Of a stretch of 64,000 nucleotides of DNA, positions 27,501-39,751 are shown piece by piece. This DNA comes from Trichoplax sp. H2 (taxonomy: Eukaryota > Placozoa > Uniplacotomia > Trichoplacea): contig NOWV01000010.1 in the NCBI GenBank assembly GCA_003344405.1, forward strand, positions 868,001 through 932,000, in the 5' to 3' direction. Position 1 is the first letter of the stretch. Each line of letters begins with the position of its first letter. The position numbers were made by a program, and so were the translations under genes. Under the pieces are notes generated by a model. It saw only the letters and a list, made by a program, of their open reading frames with translations, had not been told where the DNA came from and searched no databases.

Positions 27501-29670
27501 AGTTATTAGTAAACAAACTATTACCGGTGTATATTCCAGATTGTTGGCTTTCAAAAAACTGTCGATCCCACCAGCACTTTCTTGATTGAATCGATATCTA
27601 AAACGTATCGTATATCTAATTTAACTGATAGCTTAAATGGAAGCGATATTTCATTGCTAATCTAATATTATTATACTGTATTCAGAGGTACTGACTTGAA
27701 TAATTCCATTTCATGCATTAAGAACCAACGACGCAAATTCTCTCTATTAAACAGCAATGAAAGCTTTTAAAACCTTGTCAATTTTGTTGTAACGACACTA
27801 AGATAGATCCTTTCGCACGCCCAGATATATACAGTAGGATAATTTAGATAATAGTGGTCAGCAGTATTGTAGATAGTAAAATATGTATCTAAATATTCTA
27901 GTATTCCATAGGAATATACTCCAGTTAACACTATGTAATCAATATCGACACCGAATATATTCTGTTTACAACTATCACTATCTTAATTATAATATAAAGT
28001 ACATAGTGTAGACAATGTATGAGAGTAAATCATTTCTTGCAGGAAGTTTGACTGTCTGAAGTTAGAGTTGGTAGCAGAAATATAGATAAGTAATTTCTAT
28101 GGTCTTAACGTTTTACTAGGTGTAGATCGTGATCGGCAAAGCTTTCTATTTTGTGATATCAGCTCATTATTTCAACTAGCGAGAATATACAGTACTATCT
28201 CCATAACTCACTGTGTAATACTGCCATACTATCAGGAAAGAAATAACATTCAAATGATTGGAAAATATAGTCATATTTACATTTGAATATTTATATATAT
28301 CATATACTGTATTCTACTAACTGATGGGAGTTAAAAAGGTATTGATATAAACATTGCATTGTACATAAATTACTTGAAATTAAAGAAAACACTTACGATC
28401 TGCAATACGCGAGTCTGAGAATAAAATGAGAAATATGATCCTTTCTGATTTCCTGATTAATGGCGTCCGCATTATCTAGCTCCTAATTTTAAATTAAAGG
28501 AAAGAGATGAGTTTTATTCTTGTCAAGTCCGGCAACAATCCTGTCTTGTTTATTAAATAATATAAATACTGTTTCGTATTGCAGTCGTAAAACTTAGGTT
28601 ATTTAATAGATGATATATAGAGATAGGCATGGACTATATTCTCTACCGGATATGATAAGATGAGAAGGTAACATGATAAAAGATACGCTTAATACTGTAC
28701 AGTATATAGTTACTGGGCGTATATAAGTTGGTATCAAGGTTAAACCGAAATATTATCTATTCATAGTGTCGCCAAGAGTGCAAAATAACGTACTATACTA
28801 CGACTACTTTAGCATCAGTCATAGATAGAAAAGTATCGATTATACATAAATTAACGTTTAAGAGCGTAGCTTACATCATCATTTGTAAAGGTTTACAAAT
28901 GTACTTTTGGTTTAAGTTACAACTTTAACTTTTTAGGTTCAGACTGACCTGTCGAGCGACGTTAGGTAGAAAAGCTTTGTATAATTTCGTCATTTCTCGT
29001 TCATATTCAGGTGAATTCTTTTGATAACGAAGGAGAGCATTTTCTATTCCTTTCAGTACTTTAAAATTGAAACAGGTATTCATAGATTAAAGGACTCAAT
29101 AGCAGTCGAAAGTATTTATTTCAGAACAGATTATTTAGCATTGATGATATCAACATCAATGTACAATTTTCTTCTAAATCCAACATTTGCCAGAGCAGAG
29201 TTTGATTATACTGTAGTCTTGACAGTGTGAAGGATAAATCATTCCATCTGGGATAGTCTTAATCGCATATTAAGCTGATCACTATGCTATTACAGCTTTT
29301 GAAGAGTTATTGCTATCCAATCCTTCAAATGATCACTAACGTATGCTACTTTTAGGAAATAAATGAGTTTCAATATTCTATTTAGGATCGTAGAGGCCAA
29401 TCTTAGCATCCTGCTAATTTAATGTCATGGATGCAATTTGGCGGGAAAATTTGATCTGGAGGCGGTGATACCGACAACTGCAGTACTGCTTATTTTGCGC
29501 TATGTAACTTTAATGTTACCTTTCAATCGATCGATAGCAAATCTTTCGAAATCTTCTAGCGAGATATTGTCAATCGGCGGCTTAGAATAGAACTGTAAAG
29601 TATGAGTTGCTCTTATTTTAGTCTTGTGGAGACGATGATTTCTTCGATCGGTGTTGCTTGAAAACTGCAT
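24572..29670 (-). CDS. PRIM2: DNA primase large subunit (PRIM2, p58)
   Basis: PRIM2 is the iron-sulfur subunit of the primase-polymerase alpha complex that makes RNA primers in nuclear replication. Eighteen exons join in phase: 29670-29520, 29058-28949, 28482-28397, 27743-27696, 27597-27525, 27201-27106, 26885-26829, 26737-26657, 26582-26515, 26396-26321, 26195-26088, 26014-25934, 25831-25755, 25614-25565, 25304-25222, 25129-25061, 24945-24798 and 24669-24572. They encode 519 residues (human 509). The start MQFSSN parallels human MEFSG. Landmarks are [55 protein letters not shown] and [12 protein letters not shown]. The four [4Fe-4S] cysteines are present at about residues 291, 372, 389 and 429, a constant 4-5 residue offset from human 287, 367, 384 and 424. 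The C-terminal tail is acidic and Ser-rich. Confidence 0.95.
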
Positions 29671-29741
29671 GATCTGCCATCCACCATCAAATCTTCATCT
29701 AATGACAGCACAGTCAATATGCTTCCAGTCTCCGGTGGTCT

Positions 29742-29880
29742 GTTGTACTGTACAGTACTGTACCGCCAGATACACTCTACTGTAAATACAGTACTGTAAT
29801 ACAGTATACAGTACTGTAGTCCAGTACAGTCCAGTACTACAGTACAGTGCAATGACTGAGAAAGTACTGTACACTACACC
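29742..29880. repeat. (GTACW)n tract upstream of PRIM2
   Basis: Starting about 70 bases upstream of the PRIM2 ATG, the sequence is built from GTACA and GTACT pentamers and the variants GTCCA and ATACA, for example TGTACTGTACAGTACTGTA at 29745-29763. Because the GTAC core is its own reverse complement, the tract can fold on itself with only A:A or T:T mismatches at the fifth base. Confidence 0.8.
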
Positions 29881-32369
29881 AGTGTTTTGCAAGCTTTCCT
29901 TATTATTCACTCCGAAATCCAAAACTCCAATTTTTTAATTTTTTAACATCCCTTTCAATCCGAATCCAGAGACATGATTTTTTAAAATCGGACTCCAATC
30001 GGTATAGTCCTGTACATTGCATATTGGCTGAGCTTTGGCTCAAGTAGGATTCATACGGGTGACAATAGAATGCAGTACATTGATACTACCGTAGAGTCTT
30101 AACTAAAAATGATGTCACGGTACGATCGCGTCCTATTATAGGCAGCTAATGGTGACATCATTTTTGCTCGCAATTTCTTTAGTAAGACTAACAAACAGTA
30201 CATAGAAATTTAGCTAGGTACACGTACAGTCGGCTAGCTCGTACTGTACAGCCATAGTGGACGGCGCTTACAGTATACTGTATCATACTTTATGCAGTTT
30301 AGCATCGAGCAAAAACCGTGTCACCAATATCAGCCTAACGTACCTGTGTTTTTACTGTCTATGCTCAAGCGAGCAAATAAGTACCCTAATTAAAAGGTCT
30401 CAATTTATATTCCAGTCACAACAAATTTTACTAATGGAGCCCTCATATCAATTTAAAGTATACTTCCATAGTACAATACAGTATATATTAATGGATAGCT
30501 GTACACCACGTACGTATGCTTATGTAATATTGACATTATATTGTCGAACCACTACCGTAAATTGACCGCATTTGAGCTATTTTATTGATGGACTACTTGC
30601 AGCATGCAACTATAGACTGAGAGTAGAGCGTCATTGTATAGCAATAGTTGTATGACAAAATGTAAACTAGTCATCGCATTTACGGTAAACGAGTAAAACT
30701 TATATCGTATTTCCGTTCATATATCTACAATTTTAGTCCTTCAATAAATACAGTATAAATAATGAACAATTCAGACCCTATAATCTATTTTATAACAGGA
30801 TACAGTACAGTATATCATAGCATCATATGACTTTATCATGATGTAAGAAATAAGAACCTTAAGATTGAAACCACATCTAAAACATTAATGAATCACCCTA
30901 GCAGTTATTCTGATCAAAACGTTCAAATAATAGTAGAATTATTTCCTTTTTTTATTTTAGAAGTCAATCACAGTGTAATCATTGGTTACTATTTATTATA
31001 AGGATCAAACATCATCTGTAAATACCGGAAATCCCAGAATGTCATCGTAGCTTCCCGTAATGCGTAAATCATAATTCTAATTAAATATATTACATATACA
31101 GTATACGCGTACGTGTATGTGATATATACGAATATATCTTGATAAGTTAAAAATACATCAATACATGCACCTGAAATTATTATATTATTAATTAAAATCT
31201 CGCGAATAATTTGCTGTCGTATATGATACGTATACGTGTAAAATTGCCCTAAGCTAAACCATTCATAACTTATTATATAACGATATTAGATCTTAATTAT
31301 TCATTACGTAAAATGTTGGCTACACAAAACTATGAAAATTGATTTATAAGCAACTCTTGTAATGAATAGACTAAGTTACTTTACATGATTTCATAATCAA
31401 TTCTATAATTGTAAAGGTTTGCTATTAATGACAAACCGCTGTAATAAAGTCTTGCATACGATTATGTTACTTTAACAGCAATTAATCAGGGGTAATGTTG
31501 ATATTGCGATTTTTATAGTTTTAGTAAGTAGTACAATTGACAAACTGTATCGTTCACAGGCTATTTATGTCCATTTAGAGTTTGTATAAGTTAGAATTGG
31601 TGACGTCAAGCAGACAAAATCTTACCACCGGCCAAATCATTATGTATTGCAACGTATTATGGTAATAACACGATTAAAGTATTTGTAAATTGTTAAGATA
31701 GAATATAACAGCAAAACAAGACAGTAATATACACAATTAAAAGCCTTACATTCTTTCCAATATTACGAATAATACCAATTTCATTACGCTTATAAGGCTA
31801 AATCGTTCTGATTCAATAATATATTAGGTTATAATCCAAGTGTCAGAAATACTTCACGTACTAAGCTGATACAAAATTCAAATTGTGGAATACATCGCAG
31901 AGATGTAAGACAAATATTTCTCTTACTATTCCGTAACATGACCTCGTACTATACGTAGTTTTGAGTCAATTCGTTGGAAAAAGTTCTTGATCTGTTCAAA
32001 GTTTACATTGCACGCTTACTTGAGATATGATATTAATGCAGCAATTTGATAATAACATGAAAGTGATATTATCTTCATTTGCAATATATACTTTACTATA
32101 CAGTAACTAATTATATTATTATACTATGGAATCCTGTAATTTTCTTCCGTCGATTATACAAGTATTTTTTTGATGAATTAGATTTGATTGGTATAATATA
32201 GACATTGAGTTATTTTCTCTCTGATTCACTGCATATATATTTTTGCGGTAACATTAGATGCGTGGTATCCATTAATTGACCATTTACGACCTTTACTCAA
32301 GCATGGGGTAGTTTATAATACATTTATATTTTATGATAAATATATATATATATAAAAGACGTAGAGTAC
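29881..32369. other. Intergenic region between PRIM2 and ASXL
   Basis: About 2.5 kb of AT-rich DNA with scattered GTAC-rich words (around 30230-30280 and 30805-30820) and a short (AT)n run at about 32339-32353. An open stretch at 30257-30565 has no ATG-initiated protein character or splice context that convinces me. No gene is supported. Confidence 0.45.
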
Positions 32370-35031
32370 TCATTGGCCTGCACAAATTAAACACTGCCCT
32401 CCAGTATTACTAGTGCAAGGAAAGTGGCTATACGCACCACAAGTAATACAAGCTGTCATGCCTTTTAATTCACATTTACAGGTTTTAGGAATATTATAAG
32501 TGCGACGAATATGGATGTCGTTAGTAGGAGGCAGATTACTCGCTGCTACACTACTATTTGTAACTTCTTCCTCAGGTAATGGGGTTGTTGTTAGAAATTT
32601 TTCCTTAGAAATATTTACATCATCCGGTTTTAAGTCGGATTTTTTCTTATCTGCTTGCTTCTTTTTACCTTTTCCCTTAAAATCAGCTAATTCCTTAGAT
32701 TGCCTTGTACGCTTAGGCGATTGTTTCTTTTTCTCTTGATTTTTGGATATACTAGTATTATCAATATTTTTGTTCTTTCTTTTCTTTGATATGGCGCCTT
32801 TAGTAGTGGTAGTGGCAGAATTATCAGTAGTGTCCATCTTATCCTTAAGTAATGGATCTGTAAGGCAAGGGGTTGTTAAAGGATTTTGATTGCAGTCTTT
32901 ATCATATTCTTTCTTTAGGCTATATACAACACCAACCATAATTGCAAGGTCAATGTATTTTTCAAGAAAGTAGAATTTTCAAAGTTTTATAATCGAGCTA
33001 ATTACCTATCGCCCCAAGACATCTCGAAATTTTCCTTCTGTAGTTCATACAATGATAGAAACTGTTGTTACTAACTTACAAGTACATTAAAACAATGCTA
33101 AAGTATATACCATATATAATATATATATGTCATTAGGGCATCAATTTCGCATTTTGTTATTAAAATTAAGAGTAGTTATTACAATATAATCAATTAATAA
33201 ATTAACTAACCTTCCAAGGATCAAGTTTAGCCATTTTTTTCGCCTGCTGTTTGACTTTTGCTTTTGTTTTAGGCGTAAATTCACCTAGAATCAGTTGAAG
33301 ATGACAGTAGCAAAAACATAAATAAAATTTTATATTATCAAAATGTTAATTGCAAAGTTTCTAACGTGAAGTATTAGTACGATAATAAAAAAGATAAATT
33401 GTTATTTCTAAAACATTTTCGTTGCCATGATAGTGATTAACACTTTCGTCCCTACCTTCAGATAGTTTTAGTCTCCATTCTAAACAAGCACTATTAAAGA
33501 ATTCATTGGATAAACAAGATGACGATAACCTAAATTAATGATTCCAGTATTAGTTACTTATATTAATTGATCGGTTAAATCAGTTCCTATTATTTTAGAT
33601 TAGTAAGCAGGTAGGCTCTTGCGGATCTGCCAACCTTAATTGATTGTTCTGAGTTACTTCACGGTCAACCTCGGGTAGCAATTTTAAAAGTTGATATTGA
33701 TGGGTTAATGGTAATTTTTCAAACGTGGCTTCGCTAATTATGCCCTAAGTTATTTAATATTATATGGAATTTCATGATTGTTACATAAACTAGCAATCTC
33801 TATACAGCAGTAGGAAATAATTCCCAATTTACAGTAAGGTAATAGCTATGTATTAGTTAAATACTTTGTTAATAATGAAGTTAAGATTTAATCCTTTTCG
33901 CTTACCTTTAAATCAGTATGGACGAGGATAGAACTAGGAGTTTCTAAGTCTATAGAACCATTAGATAGACGTTTCAGTTGTACAGCTATGTGAAAAAATT
34001 AAAGTGGAAATCGATAAATAGCTAAAATTGATAAAAAATTTACATCAACCAGATAGTGTACAAAATATCCCTACCAGGGCTAGCGCCTTTCTTCGTTCTC
34101 TGCAAAATTAAGTATATTAATTATCCAAAAGGCAATAAAATACATCAATTTTAGGTTTTTAATTTTTATTTAGTAGTATACGAAAGAACAGTTAAAGCAT
34201 TACATCCGACAACTAAGTCAGCTCTATTTACCGGTTTATTGGATCTCTTTGGCGTAGGTTTAATAGTAAGAGGATTAGAAAGTACAGGTTCAGGTATATC
34301 GGATGTAGCTATAATTGATTAGTTGTCAAATGCAATTAATAAAATATAGTTCAGAAATGTTAGTTAGCTAAGGTAAATAATAGTAATCTTCAAAAAATAA
34401 CGTCTTACTAGGATTAACTTTCTCTGATGTATGCTGAATAATATCTTCAAATCCTTTACGATTGCTGTTGGATTTATCTTTCGTTACGGAAGTATTTTTG
34501 ATTAAATGCTTTCCGTGTGTTTTCTTGTGGGTCAATTTCTTTGATGATTTTTTATTTCTTTGCTTCTTTTTCTTACAGGTGTTAGCCTGATGCATTTCTT
34601 TTATGACCATATCAGCTAAATTATTTAACTCTTTATCGATTTCCATTTTCTTCTTGGACCGTGGGATAAATTTATTGCATAATAAAATTCAGAATATAAA
34701 GGTACATGTAATTTTTAAAAATATAAGTTGATGACTTATTTCTTAAGATCGCAGAAGGTTACAACTTGATAGCGTTGATATTATTTGAGTGATGATACGA
34801 GTCAGCCTATTCAATATGCACTGTACACGTCTACTACCAACTGTACGGTGAATGATACTGTTATCTTTATCGATTTTCGGTCTAAAATATGCTTAATTAC
34901 ATATTTATACTTGTTGAAGTCTATAGGGACATCGCAGTATCGCTAGGTCATGACGTATGATTTTTATTTACCTCAGAGGATTTCTCAGATTTGTTAACTG
35001 AGGCGGTAGGATGATTATTGACGTCCGTCAT
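32370..35031 (-). CDS. ASXL/Additional sex combs-like Polycomb protein (DEUBAD plus C-terminal PHD)
   Basis: ASXL proteins activate the deubiquitinase BAP1 through a DEUBAD domain, removing H2A ubiquitin on chromatin. Ten exons join in phase: 35031-34972, 34652-34409, 34308-34232, 34099-34075, 33985-33906, 33744-33635, 33529-33456, 33284-33211, 33037-33006 and 32919-32370, giving 441 residues. The DEUBAD lies at about residues 136-258: FEKLPLTHQYQLLKLLPEVD, then LRLSSSCLSNEFFNSAC, then GEFTP and DPWK, each matching family landmarks. A Lys-rich region follows (SKKRKNKN, KRTRQSK; likely nuclear localisation). The last 36 residues form an atypical PHD with Cys4-His-Cys3 ligands C406, C408, C416, C419, H424, C427, C435 and C438. 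I see no HARE-HTH domain; the N-terminal 100 residues are short and basic. It is much shorter than vertebrate ASXL proteins. Acceptors of exons 2 and 10 are the least certain. Confidence 0.85.
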
Positions 35032-38000
35032 AATCTCTATAATTTATTCGCATCTGGGAAATTATCAGTGATAAGAACATGAGAAAATATTTGCATGGAA
35101 ACGTTTCGATGCCGATCTACACTATTTCTTGAGAACAATTTCTTACTTCTACAATACAGGATAATAAATGGATACATAAAGTAAATTTCATTCAATCTAC
35201 GTGCATAACAGCTGCGCAATGACTGGATTCCTTTTATATCATTTATCATCACGCGAGTGATGGATGATATATTAACTGCAAGCTATTTTAAGACTAGCGA
35301 GTAGATTTGGTATTGTGCAATAGTTTCACTTTCAAATTCATAGCAAGGTATAATATACGTATACGTTTTAAGCATTCATTCATTATCTGTTTACAGCAAC
35401 TCAGTAAGAAGTGTTGGAACTTCCGAAGGTTTGATCATGGACACGTAAAACGCGTACTCTTCTTCCACTACAGTGCTGTAAAGTAGTGCAAAAATACTGT
35501 ACTATCCTGTACTAGTAGGTACAGTATGTATCGCTACCACAAGGCAGAGTCACAAAGGTAAAAAAATTTTCTTTTTTTGGCCTCTGCTAGGATCACTGCT
35601 ACTACCTATGGTGGCTACTACTGTATACTGTACATTCCCATAGTACAGTGTCGACGTACTCGAATTTTTTATTTCTAATTTAACTGGTCTATAGTTCCCT
35701 TGTAGATCAACTCGTTCTCTTTCCATTGGTATAAAATTTAAAATTTGTTGAAGAAAGCACAAACAATTTAATACATTTGCTTTGGCAAACACCATAGAAA
35801 TTTGCCCGTCCACCGTGTACATAAAAAGAAGAAAGAACTGCAGTACAATGTACGGTACTAAATACTCTATGCTGTACTGTAAATGAAATGAATACCTGCT
35901 GACAGGCTGCAGTAAGAACACAGTAGGCTAAGATTATCGTGAGTGCCTTTCTAAATTTATCGGGGCACTACATGATTAAGACGTGTATAAAGAGTCTACG
36001 GTTGATAGATTAGTTGAAATTGATAGATATTATCGGAAAGTACTACACACTCATGCACTCATAGTGTGCTATAAATATCTGTGGAAGTAAAGTAATGCAT
36101 TGTTAAGCGTGTGTATCAGCCAAATGGTTAGCAAAGATGGAATTCTTCATCGCTATCGTATTCAACCCTCCAGCATTGACTAATCATGTTACATGTACAG
36201 TAGAATGTGACTATGTGTTAAGTAGATAGTGATTTGATAAAAGTTGTCTCTCAATTCACGTGCTATGAAAACACTTAGACTGTTACAGTAGTTTAGATAA
36301 ATATAATAATCAGATAATTTGAGGAATATAGTACTTGTCGACACAGTTCTATTCCAAAAATACACCACAACCATGGTCTAGAGCAGCATAGTAAAGTAGC
36401 AAAACCCCTGATACGATACATAACTCATACATGAAATTATTACTGTATTGTACCTCGAAAGCTGCCATGACTCGATCTCAATCTGAATCTAGTCTATTCG
36501 TCCATTAGTTTCTAATTTCATACTGCAAGCCTCTGTGAGTTTCAAATATAGAGTTTTACGACTTGGTACACTGTCGAATTATCGCAGGTTGGGTACAGAT
36601 ATTTATAATTTAGCTGTATAGTACGAGTATTGACAATTCAAGCAGTTTTCAGTTCGTCAAGCTAGTAATAAGCTTGAATAAATCCAAATCGGTAAGACAA
36701 TTTCAGATACACTGTATGGATCCAGTATACAGTACGGTATTACATGCATTTTCCTATTTGACTTTTCGACTCCAGTAGTCATTCGAGCGCTACTGTTTGA
36801 TGACTGATATTGTGTAAACATATTAATATTAGCAGTGGAACTACAGTATGAATACTGTGGATTCTATCGATTTGGATCTGGCAATCGATTGGCATTTTTT
36901 AGAATTCAAGAATTGCATTTAATGGAGTCATGTCTCTACAGTACATCTTATAATAATAGTACTTTAACAAGTATTGACTAGAGAAGTGGCGTATTTTAAG
37001 TCAATGTGTAGGAGTTGTTGTAATCTCCAAAACTTTGAGTGGAAAAAACGATCGATGCAGTATTGCATTTTTAACTTTATGACTGACTGTCAGAAAAATG
37101 TACAGCAGAATGGAGTGGGAATTGACTGATCCAATACTTTTGTATATTCCATATACTACATGTACGCGTATATTAGTGAATTTTCACCTAGACTGGAGTG
37201 AATTATCACTGTATTTTCCATTCAGTCTCAAGCTAGCTTCAGCTATCTTACTCCATTTCGCTAGTCTGGCATAGAAATGATTCAAGTCAACAGGCAAATA
37301 GGGAAATTTGCACTCCACTAAGCACAATTGTAGGGTAAGTGTTTATGATCAACATTGTTTTTGGATGATCCTACTGTACTACAGAATAGACTGGATCGCA
37401 GATATTTCAAGTCTGTTGATTGAATCTATCCTACCGACTATAAGAAATTGTCAATAAGCATTGGCTTTTTGAAATGGAATGTATATCCTCAGATGGGACC
37501 CATGATTGTAGAATGCATTGTACCGTCATGTTGTTGGTATGAACACTTTGCAAGCGCGAGGATGGTGAGTGTGCTGAATGTACACTTGTACAGTACTCAG
37601 TGCCAAAAAACAAACAAGAAACAACTGCCAATGAAGCTAGACTGAAGGACAACTAAATCAATCATGGTGGTTGTTCACTACGAAGGCAATAGGATATGAT
37701 GTCCATACAGTAAAAGATGGAAGATAGATATGATTGTACACTTAGGTTACTTACCTTTCAATGTAAAACGTTGGCTGACGAACGCATGGAGTGGCTCTCC
37801 TTCAATTTTTGATTAGTACAACCCCACAGTTTCGATCGGATCGTCAAATGACCAAAGCAACTTCCATCAAAGTACACAAAAAAGGTGATTTTCGAGGTTA
37901 AACTGGTCAGGTCATCCACCCATACTGTACTGTACAACTAGGCAGACACCTGGTTGTCATGACTCTTCTGGACACAGTACTATCCAGTAGAAGTCGCTGA

Positions 38001-38655
38001 TACTGGTACAGTGCGGTAATGGTGAACCACAGGCGGCCCCTAAAAATGTTCTTGCAGTCCAGTCCGATCCAGTCCAGCCCGGCCCGAACCAATCCAGTCC
38101 GAACCAGTCCAGTACTGTATTCGTAGTGTGGTCGTTGGATGAAACGGTACGATACCGCAATGTACTGTAGCTAATTTGTACTACACAGTACTGTACAGTA
38201 CAGTACATACTTGAGAGAGCGGACTTGCCGTGCGCTAAGAATAAGGCAGACTACTGTACTGTACTGTATGATCCACACCACAACTGTACATTGTACTCCA
38301 TTAATACCTGGTGCTGATCGAAAGCAAGAGAGTAATAGCAACTACCCAATATTTGCAATATAGGTACTGTACAGAAGCATCGTTAATTGAAGGTTGTCAT
38401 TCCATTTTTCTACTGTTACAATCAGGCAAAGACGGAAAGAACCAATTTATATCAAATTCTTGAATTTCAGCAACTTGAGTAGTCTGTTAAATACTCTGTT
38501 GCACCTGTTGTCGGCCCGTTTCCGTCCGTCTTCATCTTTCAAGCATTCCTATAAAGACTCAGTATTGTAGCATCAAGAGTCCTGGAGTCCTTGAGAATGT
38601 ACCCTGTACAGTACCGTATATAACTCCATATTGTTGAGATGCGAAATGGACAGAT
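35032..38655. other. Repeat-rich intergenic region upstream of ASXL
   Basis: GTACW-type words recur at about 35465-35525, 35615-35650, 35840-35880, 37920-37935, 38180-38208 and 38250-38270. At 38056-38115 there is a GC-rich CCAGTCC/GGCCCG block of the kind that accompanies GTACW tracts elsewhere in the window. Open frames here, such as 35550-35921 and 37957-38208, are composed of repeat-derived residues (YSTVQYC-like) and are not credible genes. Confidence 0.6.
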
Positions 38656-38726
38656 TCAAGTATCTTGCGCTGTACTGTACTGTAGAGTGCAGTACCTGAT
38701 GATGTGTACAGGCTCAGTCACTAGTC

Positions 38727-39731
38727 CATATATATATATATATATATAACAATATTCTAGATAGACGTTTACATTTACTATCGAAGGGCCGAAAGACTCT
38801 TTCCACCACAGCTTGTGATAATTCATTCATTTTCATTTTTAGAAGTTATACAGTACACGATACAGTATCCATCATGCATTGCAGTACAGTTTCTCCAATA
38901 GAAAGTGTCACTCCATATTCCTACAGTACAGTAGTACGATGGCACTGTACAGTACATTGTACAGTATTTTAAGAGCTCTTATACAGTACAGTACTGTACT
39001 GTACAGTACATACTGATACAGTACAGTACTGTACTGTACACATTTGGCATGATACAGTACAGTACAGTATACAGTACAGTACATTGTACAGCTGTCGTAC
39101 TGTACACTGTGAGTTTTGACGACAATCGTCTTGTACAGTACATGTACACTATCCACATTTGCCATGATACAGTATACTGTACTGTACATTGTACAACAGT
39201 CGTACTGTACACTGTGACGACAATCGTCTTGTACGGTGGCATATACAGTACTGGACCGGACAGGACGGACTGAATTCCTAAGATGTATTTTAAGAGCTCT
39301 TCTACACATTATTGAGTAACTGGACCGTGCCCATAGCAGAGTGCCTAAGACCGGTCAGCGCATACTGTATGTATCATATTGGAGTAGAGCAAAACACTGC
39401 GCCCATAGTAAAGTCGCTTGAATAATTTGCGTTTTACTCCATGTCCAAATTGAAGTTAAGCCCAATCAAACTGCCTTCAACAGTGACAAGTTGCTTTCAA
39501 TGAGGTCAGTAAGAATAAAGTAAAGCTCTTTCTATTACGGTGCATTGGCTTAACATGAAAGTTGACACTGGCCATGTACTTAGTAGTACTTGGAAGTTTT
39601 GTAAGCTTCAAGTAGGAACGAGAGTGCCAGTGTCAATGGTGTCCACTTGAGGGAAGGTCATGTGGTACTGCCTAGTAGAATTGTTCACACTGTAGTAAAG
39701 ATCAATCATCATTTCTCATCCATAATCAATA
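38727..39731. repeat. First copy of a ~1-kb direct duplication flanking an assembly gap
   Basis: The copy starts with an (AT)n run, continues with AACAATATTCTAGATAGACG and a block of (GTACW)n between about 38925 and 39235, and ends with unique-looking sequence from about 39350 to CATAATCAATA at 39731, right at the N run. The same order recurs after the gap. In the unique part the two copies differ at only a few positions (for example GTAAAGTCGCTTG here against GTGAAGTCGCTCG in the second copy), while the GTACW block differs in length and arrangement. Confidence 0.9.
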
Positions 39732-39751
39732 NNNNNNNNNNNNNNNNNNNN
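39732..39751. other. Assembly gap (20 N)
   Basis: A run of 20 N lies exactly at the junction between the end of the first copy and the (AT)n start of the second copy. The round number suggests a placeholder rather than a measured length. Confidence 0.98.

Noticed and set aside
29613-29922. Minus-strand frames overlapping the PRIM2 start
   Set aside because: They run through the upstream GTACW tract in frames other than PRIM2, and PRIM2 exon 1 explains the coding signal.
37907-38208. Two overlapping minus-strand frames near 38 kb
   Set aside because: They consist of GTACW and CCAGTCC repeat translation, with no start context or homology.
38908-39309. Overlapping open frames on both strands through the GTACW block
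   Set aside because: They translate the pentamer into monotonous Tyr/Thr/Val/Cys/Gln strings in several frames at once, which is an artefact of the repeat.
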